From Plectrocnemia conspersa (Eukaryota; Arthropoda; Insecta; Trichoptera; Polycentropodidae), in assembly GCA_009617715.1 (NCBI GenBank), contig VTFK01000240.1, positions 1-64,000 on the forward strand: DNA of 64,000 bases, written 5' to 3'. Position 1 is the stretch's first letter. Every line of letters starts with the position of its first letter. Below are positions 34,021-45,488 of this stretch, in pieces. A program made the position numbers and the translations under genes. Below the pieces are notes generated by a model. It ran no database searches. It was not told the origin of the DNA and was given only the letters and a program-made list of their open reading frames with translations.

Positions 34021-34205
34021 CTTTTTTAAATATTGATTTTAGTGCTGTAAACATTTCAAGGGATAAGGTTGTGTTAATTTCAGACAATCTTTTCAGTAAA
34101 AAATCAGAAATCTCAGGAGTCAGAAGTCTCAGGAAACGAGATGACAGAAAAACCAAGAATTCTCTGAAATATTTTTTTGGGTTTTTTAGACACAGTATCT
34201 TAAAT
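34021..34205 (-). pseudogene. Coding-like remnant of unknown family
   Basis: On the minus strand an open stretch reads EFLVFLSSRFLRLLTPEISD then FLLKRLSEINTTLSLEMFTA and LKSIFKKEK, before stops. It looks more protein-like than its surroundings, with alternating hydrophobic and charged residues, but I cannot name its family. It lies near a hAT-like terminus (34,459) and might be part of that element. Confidence 0.3.
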
Positions 34206-34329
34206 CATTACAAAGAAGTACATTTATTTCTTGCCTTGATTTAAATATTTTATAATGATCATTTGAGAAAGCTTAGATACATTGGAAAGAAGCAAATTTA
34301 GAATCACGTTAGTGCTTAGCTTCACCTCC

Positions 34330-34459
34330 AATATACTTATATAGTAAAAACTGGTCGATAATTAATTTTGGATTAAGGATTTTTAATTTTGAAGAATTTT
34401 TCAAGCCAAATTCAGAGGGAGACAAATGCCCTCCTGCCCCGCTCCCAATGACGTCCCTG
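34330..34459 (-). mobile_element. hAT-like element terminus
   Basis: On the minus strand from 34,459 the sequence reads CAGGGACGTCATTGGGAGCG, GGGCAGGAGGGCATTTGTCT and then CCCTCTGAATTTGG. A GGGGCA/GCATTTG..CCCTC block after CAGGG is a common hAT-type terminus. The other end was not found. Confidence 0.5.
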
Positions 34460-34599
34460 ATCGTCTTTGCTTTGATAGAGGTTTCTGTCTTTAATGAGGT
34501 GTTAGTATAAAAATATATTTTATACACCTTGTGAATTTAAATGCCGTTACTTATTACTTCATTCAAAATATTTTTACAAATCTTAAGCTCCAATCTTGA

Positions 34600-35230
34600 T
34601 TATGTTGTTGCCAAATAGCCAATACCCGATCGATGCACGTCGTCCAAGATTAGTGAAAGGAAATAGCAATGATTGGCTCAAATTGGTGCCGGACAAACGA
34701 GATGGGGTTACAAACACAGAAGCAGGAGTCGAAGAAGAGAGAGAGAGAGAGTAGCCCCCGAAGGAGGTGGAGCAGTCGCTGCGGTCGCCAGCTTAGCTCG
34801 GCTTAACGCGATTGTCGGCCTCCAGCAAACGATCTCTTGTCTGTAATTTTGTGGGCTGCAAAGCTGTGATTTTCCAAAATGGCTCTCCGGGGAAATGCCT
34901 GTTATTTCCTTCCTCTGGGTTTTTTTGCGTAACTGCCAGCAACGCCGGTCACTAGCGCCATGGGCCTTTTTATTTCCACACCCCGGCACAGGAAAACGGG
35001 TTTTTTATGAGAGTCCGAAGATTCGTTCGGGCTGGATAAAGCTCGCCGATTGTGTAACCGCCCCCGCCCCTGCACCCAGGCAGGGGTGGCTAAAGGTGGG
35101 TGGTTGGATTTATTTGATTACGCAAAAAAATCCCGCGGAATTTACGTCCGTCACGCCGGAACGAAGTGACAGCACCAATCCGGAGAAAGTGTATTAGGAT
35201 CAGGGCGCTAACCGACGAATAAAGTGGAGA
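34600..35230. promoter_or_regulatory. Largest CpG/GC island, with a purine-rich microsatellite
   Basis: Among the window's islands this is one of the richest in G+C. It contains a (GA)n run (34,736-34,752), CCCCCGAAGGAGGTGGAGC, CGCCCCCGCCCCTGCACCC (an Sp1/KLF-like GC box) and CGCCGGTCACTAGCG. Overlapping open frames on both strands (34,708-34,989 minus and 34,895-35,197 plus) have no domain. A promoter or 5' exon is possible but unsupported by splice or start-site evidence. Confidence 0.3.
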
Positions 35231-35415
35231 TGTGACAATCGTAAGCAGATGGAAAAAGTATTTTCTTATGGAGGTAAATGTGAATACATTTATGTACCTA
35301 GTAATAGAAACAAAAATATGTATATATAAATCCATTGCTATTTATAGATAATATTTATAATAATATTTATATATAATGGCTTAAGAATTTTTTTTAATAC
35401 ATACAGTTATTTAGT
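35231..35415. other. AT-rich DNA
   Basis: No feature recognised. Confidence 0.4.
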
Positions 35416-35419
35416 AATT

Positions 35420-35495
35420 TATTTATTGTAAATCTTCCGTTGTAACATGACAGATGTTAGCCAAATGCGTTACAATGGTGTAAGCACAATTAACA
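35420..35495 (-). mobile_element. LINE-B 3' end, copy 2
   Basis: Minus strand: CACCATTGTAACGCATTTGG, CTAACATCTGTCATGTTACA and ACGGAAGATTTACAATAAAT. The hairpin arms and the A-rich tail match LINE-B copy 1. The upstream body is not recognisable here. Confidence 0.78.
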
Positions 35496-35599
35496 AATAC
35501 TAAGTAAATAGTGAGACACCAGACTAAACAATGTCAGTTAATTAGTGACATGTGCTTTAATAATTATTAGCTATTATCACAGCTTACAGCTTAATTTAG

Positions 35600-35830
35600 T
35601 TATTTATCCTTTATAGATCCACAAAGAAACTTGGCGACATTCTGGTAGCACTGGCATGACTAACTCTCTCGACTGGAAAACTCTGGCGGGCTCGCACGCC
35701 GTTGCGGACCTGCGCCTCGTCAAATTGTAAACATCGTATTACTATACGATTCAATAAAAATACTACTGCAGCGGCTCAAGCTGTGTCTAATTGTCATCCG
35801 TCACCTCCTGCGTCACCAAAAAGGTAATAA
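35600..35830 (+). other. GC-rich block with an LTR-like polyadenylation region
   Basis: CTCTGGCGGGCTCGCACGCC is followed by ATTCAATAAAAATACTACTG and GTCACCTCCTGCGTCACC. An AATAAA followed by a GC-rich end is reminiscent of the R-U5 part of a retroviral-type LTR. No second copy, TG..CA boundaries or target duplication were found. Confidence 0.25.
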
Positions 35831-36435
35831 CTTAGATTAGGTACTTAATATTATAATTAAATAATGTTTCACATACACGAATTATCTGCATCGTGAGAAA
35901 TAATGATTTATTAAATTATTATGTGACAAATTATGCGGCATCCAAACGCTGAGCTTAGCTATGATTCCCAGCCAGTTGAGGAAAATGTCTTATAACATTT
36001 TATTTGTATTTATGTAAGTTCTCTTGAAATTAGTCGATGGTCTGTTTTAATTATAACGTTAAGAAATTTGATATCTTATAAACTTGAAGCGTGACTTATT
36101 TTTAAATTTTATTTTTCATTGAAGAAAATAGCTAAAACGTATTTTATAAAATAGTAATATATTTTTAATAATAAATATGGACATAACTAATTTATTTAAG
36201 TATAAATTGACATTAAATTTAAAGCAAATAACTTTTTTTAATTTATAATAATATATTAAAATCAAATTAATAATAAACTGCGCTTTTCATAGTTTCCCTG
36301 TCATTTTTAACTATGACTTTCTTAAAGTGTATCTGAAATTTTTTTTCATTCTTAAATAAAAATCGTATATCTAGCAATGTTTTTCTTGGTACATAGTACA
36401 AACATACATACATACTACATAGTAGATTTGGGTGT
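35831..36435. other. AT-rich DNA
   Basis: No feature recognised. Confidence 0.45.
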
Positions 36436-36770
36436 GATAAAGAAAACATAGAGGTCTCTTGCGGTTTCCCCCGTCGGTATGTTTTAAAGTTGAATTGGCA
36501 GCGGGTCGGCATTATGCCCACCTCTGGCCCTCGACTTGTGTCCTTTGTCCCATGTGGCCAGCAATAAAACCATTGGACCACAACGAGCACTTATCGCCTT
36601 TGTCCACACAAAAGCCCGACGATGATTTCAAGAAGTTGGCTTTGGGATCCACTCACAGATTTTCCACTTTTTCAGTCCCAAATCGACGAGGGGGCGCTGT
36701 TTTTTTTATTTTCTCTTTGTCGTCGGACAGTCGTTGACCTCGTCTAATTGGCTTTTACGAAAAATGTTCA
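36436..36770. other. GC island 16
   Basis: CG/GC-richer block. Open frames on both strands (36,267-36,590 minus and 36,459-36,737 plus) have no domain. Candidate conserved non-coding element. Confidence 0.3.
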
Positions 36771-37089
36771 CATGTGTATTATATATAACACGTGATACAA
36801 AGAGCTTAATAAATTCATCGTTTTTTTGTAATATAATATAATGATATATAATAATATTATTTGCATTCACCAACCAATTTCTAAATATAATCAGAAATCA
36901 GACAATGTATAGTACCTATGTAAAAATGTATTAAAGTTTTGTTTATTTTCTGAATAATGTGTGATTAAGAGATACTTATTTTAATCTACATATATCATGA
37001 TTCTCTTTCCATTAACACTGACTGTTATTATGTATAAAAATATGGTCTTTCATCGTATTGTTTATTTAATATGTTAATGCGCATATTCA
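36771..37089. other. AT-rich DNA
   Basis: No feature recognised. Confidence 0.45.
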
Positions 37090-37560
37090 GATGTGACTTT
37101 TGCAAACTACCTGTCACCCATGTCATATTCGTTGGACACGTCACAATTTTTTCATATGCATAATGATAATTTGCGCCATCTTTACAGCCGTGCCAACTTT
37201 CATGTGCGAGTTTCGCGTCGGTTCAATTTTACTGCCATCTCGTAACTTTCGGTCGTTAACGTTCACACGCCGTATAAAATCGGATTTTTATTGTTATGTA
37301 CGCAATTATAAATGTACACGCGTAAAAGTCGCAGAAATGAGTCAATCCTCGAAGAAAATCGTTGGAAACCATTGACAACTAACAGACTGCTTTTACAAAT
37401 TGTTGAAGTTCGTTAAAATCAGGCTTAACACAAAACAGGCAGACAGAAGCAAAACGATGCAATAAAAATGTCTTATTTCAAAACAACATCCGTTTCACGT
37501 AGCCGTCAAAATATTCCAACGTTTTATTGAACGAGGCAGTGAAAGTTATTTTAACGTGGT
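37090..37560. other. GC island 17
   Basis: CG-bearing block (GAGTTTCGCGTCGGTTCAAT; CACACGCCGTATAAAATCGG) with a 91-codon plus-strand open frame (37,100-37,375) of no recognisable product. Confidence 0.3.
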
Positions 37561-37630
37561 GAGCTTCTACGATTTTAAAATCTTAACTTCGATTTTATTG
37601 TTCATAAAATTTAAACGAAATCGTTTCGTA

Positions 37631-37656
37631 AGCTTGAAAGTATATACTTTCAAGCT
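37631..37656. repeat. Perfect 26-bp palindrome
   Basis: AGCTTGAAAGTAT is followed immediately by its exact reverse complement ATACTTTCAAGCT, with no loop. It is an isolated structure: no matching copy was seen in the window. Confidence 0.95.
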
Positions 37657-37889
37657 GCATCTGAACATGTGATAATTGTATGCTATAATGCTGAGTTCGT
37701 TATTTTGCATTTTTTGTTATACTGTGTTGAAATTTTGAATAATAATTACAATTGCGAATCACTGGGTTTATTCCAGAGTAGCAATTTAAAAATAAATTCA
37801 GTGGTGTAGTAATTAAGATACATTTTAAAATACGCATTTAAATTGTACAAAATAAATTAGCCGTCAATAAGCCAATTGTGTATGCCCTT

Positions 37890-38160
37890 CAGCTAGGAGA
37901 GGGGTCAGCAGACCGCGGCTCATGAGCCGCATGCGGCTCTTTGCATGTGCGATTACAGCTCTTCAGACATTAACTCCAATTTCACCTTCACTCAACCAGT
38001 CTTATGAGATGAAGCCACCTCTTAAAATAAATGTCAACGAACTTAACTTGGCACCGTTCTACACAGATGCAGTTAATAGATTGAGCAAGAAATTCAGATT
38101 TGACGAGCCGCTTGGAAGAACTCGAAAGAGAGAAAATTAATTTATTTTCCCAGTATAAGT
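37890..38160 (+). mobile_element. hAT-like element fragment with GC-rich terminus
   Basis: AGGGGTCAGCAGACCGCGGC, CATGAGCCGCATGCGGCTCT and TTGCATG match the style of hAT/Charlie termini (CAGGGGT..GCGGCTC..GAGCCGCATGCGGCTC). A 72-codon open frame (37,922-38,140) runs inward from it and ends GRTRKREN. Its second half (LKINVNELNLAPFYTDAVNR) could derive from a transposase, but I cannot place it. The partner terminus was not found. Confidence 0.6.
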
Positions 38161-38959
38161 GGCCAGCTATGAAACAACTGCCTAAAATATTTGATACATG
38201 GAATAGCTTGAAACATATGACGCGTTAAAAAAAAACTAGAATTTGCTGTTCTTACAATCTTTGGTTCTACGTGCATTTTTTTTCTATAAATGAAATAAAA
38301 AATAAGATAAAAAGCGAAAAATTACTGCAGTGGGCTTGCCGTTAGGGCTCTTTCCTTACTCGGCTTAGGTCTCCTAGAAACAATTTAATCTTAAATAATG
38401 AATTCAAGTGCACACACATAATTCTATGTTATAAAAAAAAATAATAAAAAGTATCAAGCCTATTTATTTTAAGTGTTTAAACTTACATCGATGAGTCACT
38501 CCTTAGAGTGAGTCTTTTGCTAAGCGGTAAAATATGCAGTGTCCCAGGATCGGTACTCACGATCCTTATTCATAATGAAAGTAATAAGTTTAATATTTAA
38601 TTATTAAACGCATTGAAATATAAATAATATTTAATTCTATCTGATATTAATATTTATTTAATATTTAACACTGTATCCTAAAAAAAGTATTTTATAATTA
38701 AAAATTTCAAACATGGCACATTTCCATTAAAAATATATTTGCACACAGGTTCGACATTCATAGCATATTCAGCAATATCTACCTTTTTCTCTTTCATGTT
38801 TTATTATATGTTGCGATATATGCAAACCTATTTAGAAATAATATTTACGTTTCAGTGAATCAAACCAAATAAAACATCGCAAAACTGACATTTATACATT
38901 TTTAACGAATATTTACATTCACTGTTTACGTTAAATATTTTTTTCAATTTACCTATGAA
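38161..38959. other. AT-rich DNA
   Basis: One GC patch near 38,330-38,370 (CAGTGGGCTTGCCGTTAGGG). Nothing else recognised. Confidence 0.4.
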
Positions 38960-39240
38960 ATAATTTGCCACTGGCGAACAACGCCCCTGCACACATGTCG
39001 AATGATCGAGCGTCATCAACGGCTTTACGACGTCATTATTTTGCGGTCAGATCCATGTAGTCCTGTCGACAGGTCCTTTCGCCGATGATAAACCCGACCC
39101 TGGACACCCTGCGGACCCGTCCTGCAATAATGTAAATTGAAGATGTAATCACACCAGAAGCTGCTTTATGGCGGCGATTTATGCACCTGCGAAGTGCTTC
39201 TGTTTTTAATCATATAATATGCGAACCTTCACACATTGAC
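38960..39240. other. GC island 18
   Basis: CG-richer block (CACTGGCGAACAACGCCCCT; GATGATAAACCCGACCCTGG). No ORF or repeat. Confidence 0.3.
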
Positions 39241-39274
39241 GATGTAATTGCTGGTATAATATAATCCATAAGAT

Positions 39275-39322
39275 TAAAAAAAAAAAAACATAATATGAAA
39301 TATTATGTTTTTTTTTTTTGGT
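39275..39322. repeat. Poly(A)/poly(T) hairpin
   Basis: An A run followed by CATAATAT-GAA-ATATTATG and then a T run gives a stem of about 20 bp with a three-base loop. AT-rich palindromes of this kind are prone to slippage. Confidence 0.85.
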
Positions 39323-39405
39323 ATCGAAGGTATATTATGTTATTATTATAATATTATTGCTAAAAAAAACACCAAGACAACAGTATAGTGTCCAACTCCA
39401 TTATA

Positions 39406-40408
39406 CAGGTGGCCCTCGATTTTCGCACATAATTGGTTCCTGAAAATGTGTGCGAATGTTGAATGTACGAAAGTCGAGGGAAGTAAAAAAAATTGAAAGT
39501 GTGTGTATTTTAAAATATTTATTTATCAAGTAAATATAAGTTGTTTAAGAGGCGTTTAAGAGACACGTTTAGGTAGGGTTTGCGGGTGTATCCTTTGAAA
39601 AGTTATCAAGAGTTTACTGTTTTCCACTATTCTATTTCTTTTCTTCATATAGTATTTTATAACATGCTATGTTTTTATTGATCGCCCCACGCACTTGAGA
39701 TATGCGTTTTTCATTGGGATCACAATCTTCCATAATATTTAAAAATTTCTCAATGTGCGTGAAGGCTTCATTCATATTTTTCATTGTTAAAGAGTTTTCC
39801 AAAATAAACCTTTCTCGTCTACATTAAATATTTGACTAGAGGAATACTCTACATCTTCAATAATTTTGGATAATTAGGAAATAAATTCTTTTGCAGCATC
39901 TTTATCCGCATCAACCGATTCTCCAGTAAATTTAATATTATGAAAAAATACCTCATTTTAAAATTGTAAAACCAACCGTTACTTGCTTGAAAAACCGTGT
40001 TAAAATATTTTTTTAATCTATCCTTCCAATCTTTGTGCAAACTAAGAGCTTTTGCTTGAATAATTGAAATACTCAGAGGGACCTCTTTTTGATGTTGGTC
40101 ATCGATCTACGATGACAAAGATTTTCCATTTTATCCTAGTTTTTTTTTGCTGTGTTTTTTTGGAAACATATCATTAAAGATTGTGGAAATATATCTTTAT
40201 TTTCCACAATTTTGAACGTATTCTTTAATAATATTTTTATTTTGCAAAATTGATATCGTAGACCTGTTTGTATGATACGAACGTCCGATTGAAGCAAAAG
40301 ATTTACCGCTATCAGAACGTTTTTAAAAAAAAAAAAAAATTAAAAAATTTTTTTTTTCTTTTTAAAATGTGCGAAATAGGGAATTGTGCGAAAGTCGAAG
40401 GCCACCTG
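39406..40408 (-). mobile_element. Tigger/pogo-like DNA transposon, deleted copy 3
   Basis: A 1,003-bp sister of copies 1 and 2, flanked by TA (39,404-39,405 and 40,409-40,410). The left TIR is CAGGTGGCCCTCGATTTTCG and the right TIR matches with two or three changes. It has the same orientation and internal deletion as the other two. Confidence 0.93.
39560..40300 (-). pseudogene. Tigger transposase remnant, copy 3
   Basis: A minus-strand open frame at 39,849-40,040 gives LHKDWKDRLKKYFNTVF then QASNGWFYNFKMRYFF, the CENP-B/Tc5 DNA-binding part. It is followed downstream by FNVDEKGLFWK and the C-terminal tail in another frame. The catalytic DDE core is deleted, as in copies 1 and 2. It is non-functional. 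Confidence 0.85.
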
Positions 40409-40454
40409 TAGTCAACTTCACTATTATAACTATTGTGATTTGTTATATTTATGT

Positions 40455-40505
40455 ATTGTTAATTATATTGTAACATGACAGGACGTTACAATAGAGTAAA
40501 CAATC
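40455..40505. mobile_element. LINE-B-like 3' hairpin, degenerate
   Basis: ATTATATTGTAACATGACAG then GACGTTACAATAGAG resembles the LINE-B hairpin with a shortened loop. It lacks the body and a clear tail, so it is either an eroded copy or convergent. Confidence 0.4.
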
Positions 40506-40523
40506 AAGAGCTAAAGCTTGGTT

Positions 40524-40591
40524 CATCTCGAATCGCTACATCGTCTGTCAATGTGACAGTGTCAGATCTTTTAGGTTCTTGATTCGAGATG
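40524..40591. repeat. Short inverted repeat around a GC-containing loop
   Basis: CATCTCGAATC at 40,524 and GATTCGAGATG at 40,581 form an 11-bp stem. The loop contains TGTGACAGTGTCAGATC. It may be the end of an unidentified element. Confidence 0.6.
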
Positions 40592-40639
40592 TGCACTCCT
40601 TGAATTAGTGAAATTTGCAATATGAACAAAAACACTTTT

Positions 40640-42184
40640 CGAAAGTAGATAATGCAAATGGGTATATCACAATGGTGGTTTTTACGCTAGTCAGACGCAT
40701 TGTCTATTGCATAATATGCACAAAATGGTAGTTTTTTGTCATTACGAGCATTTAACGAAAGTGCTAATAATGATCTGTTTAGTTACGCAATTGTATTATT
40801 TAATAATTCTTTATTACCATTAACACGAAAGTCAGAACATCTTTAAGTAATTAAAAATCCCTAACATATATAATAACATTACTATCAAGGTAACGTAAAA
40901 ACAATACACATATATATTTCAGTATCAATTAGAATTATATATTAGAATTACTAATATCGATTACCCAGACACAAATTAGTATCAATATGGAATTCGTGCT
41001 GAGGTTTTTCAGGTATTAATAGCCGACTTTCACCACTAGTTTATATTGCTGATGTAATTATTTCCCTATATTTATTATTTTGACCGATGCACAAATTAAT
41101 AAGTCTCAAATTGCTTTCAAAAAATTTGTAAAATTGTCTTTAGAAAATTTTTCATAAAATATAGTTTGGAAACGTTATTTTTTTATAGCAAATGTATTTA
41201 TAATTTCTAACCAAATGCGGATATTGGTAAATTACACCTGAGTTTTAACACAAACATAGTTTTTTTTAATTTAAGAATATTCTTATATGTTGTAATACAC
41301 CGATCTTACTAATGCAAATCAGCAGCATTAGATGTATGTACATATTATATTTCTACATAGTTTATCTTTTAATGTTTTAGCATGTTTATAAATATATAAA
41401 ATCCAGTTTTACGTTGAAAAAATAATACCATTTAAATGGATATTTTTCTTGATGAAAAAAATCTTCTTTAGTAAGTTATTAATATTATGTCACATCTGCT
41501 TATATCTGCAATATACTTGATTATATGCGCAGATGTGACATTTATGAAAACTAATTACAGCATATTTATACATTTAATGTATGCGTTTTAAACAAGAAAA
41601 AACAAACAGCTGTGAAATGATATTTTGCGACATTATTCTACAATATTATAATAAGTACTTTCATGTGAAATAATTAAAAGACTTTTATACATTTTCATGT
41701 ACGTTATTATTAAATAATTACATTTACCCATAGTGAAAAGCGTCTATCATAACTTTATAAAACATGTTTTCTACATTTAAAATTTAAAAAAATACAAATG
41801 GTAAAAAAATAATAAATATAATAATTATCTTAACGCTTGATGAGTCACAAAATTCATCAAAACATAAATATTAATATAAAATTATTTCTAAAAAATTTAA
41901 ACTAATACTGAAATATAAAATTAGCGCATTAAAGTGCTTACTTACAAATATATGTCTTATCTTTCATAACATCTCTGAATGCATAATCTCCTTACAAGTC
42001 TAAAACGATTTATTATTTATTAATATTTTCTGTATTAACTAAAAATTGTATGGGTGTGGGTGTTTTTTTAAATTAACTACAGTTATTTGTTAAATATTGT
42101 TGTGCAAAATTTGCATCTCATTCACGTACAATTTGTATGTTTATGTTAAGATAAACGTAAAGTCTTATTATCATGTTATATATA
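40640..42184. other. AT-rich desert
   Basis: No gene or transposon seen. It contains the inverted repeat at 41,487-41,541. Confidence 0.45.
41487..41541. repeat. Inverted repeat with 13-bp arms
   Basis: ATGTCACATCTGC (41,487-41,499) and its reverse complement GCAGATGTGACAT (41,529-41,541) flank a 29-bp AT-rich loop. No recognised repeat family. Confidence 0.85.
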
Positions 42185-42400
42185 TAGCGGGTTGAACTCT
42201 GAATGGCAAACGTCGATCTGGACCAGAATTTGACGCGAAGAGAGAAGTGGTTGCTTCTGCGTTCTTCACCGTCTGAAGTTGGTCTTTGTCATCTTGATCT
42301 TGAGTTCAAACTCAGCGAGTCTAAGTTATACAGCTCACGGTTAAAATTTTCGATGTGTTCCGACCAGAAATGAGTCCGAAGTTTTGCTGCTACTATCAAT
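42185..42400. other. GC island 19
   Basis: GC-richer block (GGGTTGAACTCTGAATGGCA; GAGAAGTGGTTGCTTCTGCG) with no ORF. Confidence 0.3.
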
Positions 42401-42689
42401 TACTGATATGGGTGTGTCGTTGAAGTAATGATTCGTAATTATGCATCAAAAACTATTGATGGATTTTGGTGATTTAAGAATTATTTTCAAATCAAAGTTT
42501 TATAAATTCTTTGTAATTAATGCTTGCTTGCTATAATGATAATTACATTTAACGTCTTTAATCAAATTATAGACTATTTGTTCCTGTATTAAGTAGCAAT
42601 TTTTTTTCATGCTCAATTTTTTTTCTACTGTTGATTAAATAAACATAATATTAGCCAGGATAGTCGGACTTTAAAGAATTTACATCAAA

Positions 42690-43100
42690 ACATAGACGTG
42701 TTAATTCAGGCCGCTTGTCCCAGGACGAGCAGGTAACTTAATGACTCGCATCCCTGTAATTGAGCGCTCAAGACTGGCGCCTTTGTAACCAACCGTTCCG
42801 CTTTTTATGGCACAATTTACGAGGCGAGCCTCTTTTATTAGCGCAATTGCTTCACTCCCGCGATTTCTTCTTTGAACACTCTGAACACTGAGAATAAGAA
42901 GCTTCATCAAAAACGTACAACTCATCGTCGGCGGTTGCACACGATTAAGACACGGCCAAGACCATTAATGTATTTTTTGTATGATAATATTACAACAACG
43001 TACCAGATTAAATTGCGATGGTTAACATGAAAATGTATACCTTGGACGTGCTCGCTTTTTTCTATGTTAATTGTGCATTAACGAGACGTTGTATAAAGTG
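42690..43100. other. GC island 20
   Basis: A 79-codon minus-strand open frame (42,701-42,940) with no recognised domain lies in CG-richer DNA. Candidate conserved non-coding element. Confidence 0.3.
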
Positions 43101-45488
43101 TTCTTTTAGAATTCAGATTCAATATCATATAATGTACTTTTTTATTTATGTAATAAAATAATTAAAACTGAATTTTTTCTTGTTATAAATTTCAACAAAA
43201 TAAACTTCGCTTAATAATAAAAGAACTATTAGAATTGTGAGTTATATTATTTGCTACTATCAATGCCATCTCTTGTTGTATCAAAAAAATAAATAATCAT
43301 TTTTATATAATATCATAATTTAGATAATTGTCATAAAATGTATTATATTTTATAATACATTTTGTACCATATACAAACATCTTATGATCTTAGCTTTGAT
43401 AGACATTGTGCATAACTTTAGATTAAAATAAAGTTAAATTAAATTATTCATATAGAATTATTACTAAATATGTAGGTTTTAAAAAAATATACTTTGCACT
43501 AGTATTAACACTCAAGTTTCTTCAAATATCTATTATTATTGTTTTAATTTTTTTTGTGTAAAACGCAGATTAAAATTTCTATACAGTATTTGCATCTTTT
43601 AAGCGCCATTGTGATGGTAAATAAACTTTATGTGTAGTTTTATTATATAATAAGCATAATATAATTTGAAAATTACTTTATAAATACAAATTTTAGTGAA
43701 CATATATTATACAATAATAATAATACGTTGTTATATTAAATACAGTCATTACTACACACGTAACCAAAAAAACTTTCTATTTATTCACTTTACTAACTTT
43801 ATTTTTTTTAATTCATATACTACAATATTTTTATGATATTATATTGACTTTTTCATAAATAAAATAATGATAGGTAATTTACCTATATGCCACTTAAGTT
43901 TTTCTTTAGCATTAAATGTCAAGAAAAATTTATGAAAATATTTTTGATGTTTGAACAGACTGTTTGTTTTGTTATTTTATGAAATTCCCAATTTGCATTT
44001 TCATTTTCATTATAAAATCATATGAAAATAAATTCCATGAAATTAGTGAATAGGTAAACATATTCATAATCACTGAACTAATAATTTTATTAAAAAGGCG
44101 TGAGCTTTTTTTTAAATACATTTTTATGTCAGAATTTTTTATAAGGTTTTTGCTTTGATGCTGATTTCCGCTAATAAATTATTTAGTGTGAAAAGTTTTT
44201 CAAAGTAAATATAGGTAGTTGATAGTAATCAGTGTTGTTCTGTAAATTTAATACGTTCTTTGTTGTTGTTAGACAGATGCTTAAGAAATACCTTTGTAAC
44301 TTAGATTCTTAAACATTTGATGATGTTTATTAAATAGTAATTTTTTGTGTAATTTAAAATTTTCATTAGTATCAGAATTAAATTTTGTACCAGATATGGT
44401 ATAATTTACCTTATTTTTTTCACTGTCCTAGAAAGCTAAAAATTAAATACTAAATAACATTTAACCTAAAAAAATCGCTACCATTGCGAATTAGAGAATG
44501 AAAATTGAATAGCGAATTACATCAAAATAAAAACTATCTTTAAAATAATAATTTGTAAAAGATTAGCATATCTCTGATATTATGGGTAATAACATATACA
44601 GTTTTACACGAATCTTGAATACCTTATCAATTATGTTTTAGAAGAGATGCAATATTTTTATATGTATATATGTATTAACACAAAAAAGGGATTAACTTAT
44701 GAGATCCTTAACGATTTACGATACATATGAATACCGTAATTAACAAATTCAATTCTGAAAATTTTGTCAAGTACAATTAAGTTTATCTTTGTACAAATTT
44801 TCGATACTTATTTTTTTGATTTCATACATACTTAAAATAGCTGATTATTTGAGATTTTTGCACCCCATATGTATGAACTAGCTTGATTAAAGAAAATCAT
44901 CATAATATTCCTCAGTGAGATTAGAAAAATCTAGGAAAACCTAATCTGTGAAAATCGATTATAATTTTATTTATATAATAATCACTATTTTTGATCTCCC
45001 ACACTCGATATAAATTTACTAACACAAAGGCTCATATAGAACTCGGATCAATGTCTTACAGGTATTAATTACTTCAGTTTATCGTACTGATCAACCTGCA
45101 CTTGTCACATGCGGAATTGCCGAATCCTCACAATCATTTAATGGCTCAAAATGCAATTAAAACAACGTTTAGCACATAAAGTATGAAATGTAGAAGATAA
45201 TAATAAAAATAACAAGAGCTAATTAATGGTAATAAATAAAATTTTAACAGATATCTTATCCTGAAATGTATTGCATTTGCCGCTAATTAAAATGTCATTT
45301 ATTATCTATAATGAACTTTAGTTTTAAAACAATAACAAACCTACATATGAAATTATCACATTTCAACAATAAAAAAGTTTTAAGCTCGCTTTATTATTTT
45401 ATAGATTTTTTCTATTTTATTTTTACTTTTTAAAATTTATCTATTATTTGAAATTTACTAAAAAAATGGCGTTATTAATTTTTTTTAG
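43101..45488. other. Long AT-rich desert
   Basis: About 2.4 kb without ORF, island or recognised repeat, apart from a 29-bp hairpin at 43,335-43,363 (arms AAAATGTATTATA and its complement around TTT). Confidence 0.45.

Noticed and set aside
30570..34459. One intact 4-kb hAT element
   Set aside because: The intervening DNA includes GC islands and no recognisable transposase body, and no matching opposite terminus was seen. Kept as separate remnants.
34708..35197. Overlapping 93- and 100-codon ORFs as genes
   Set aside because: They overlap on opposite strands in the most GC-rich block and neither has a domain, so at most one could be real and the evidence supports neither.
35600..35830. Complete LTR retrotransposon
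   Set aside because: Only a polyadenylation-like region is seen. There is no second LTR, primer-binding site, gag or pol.
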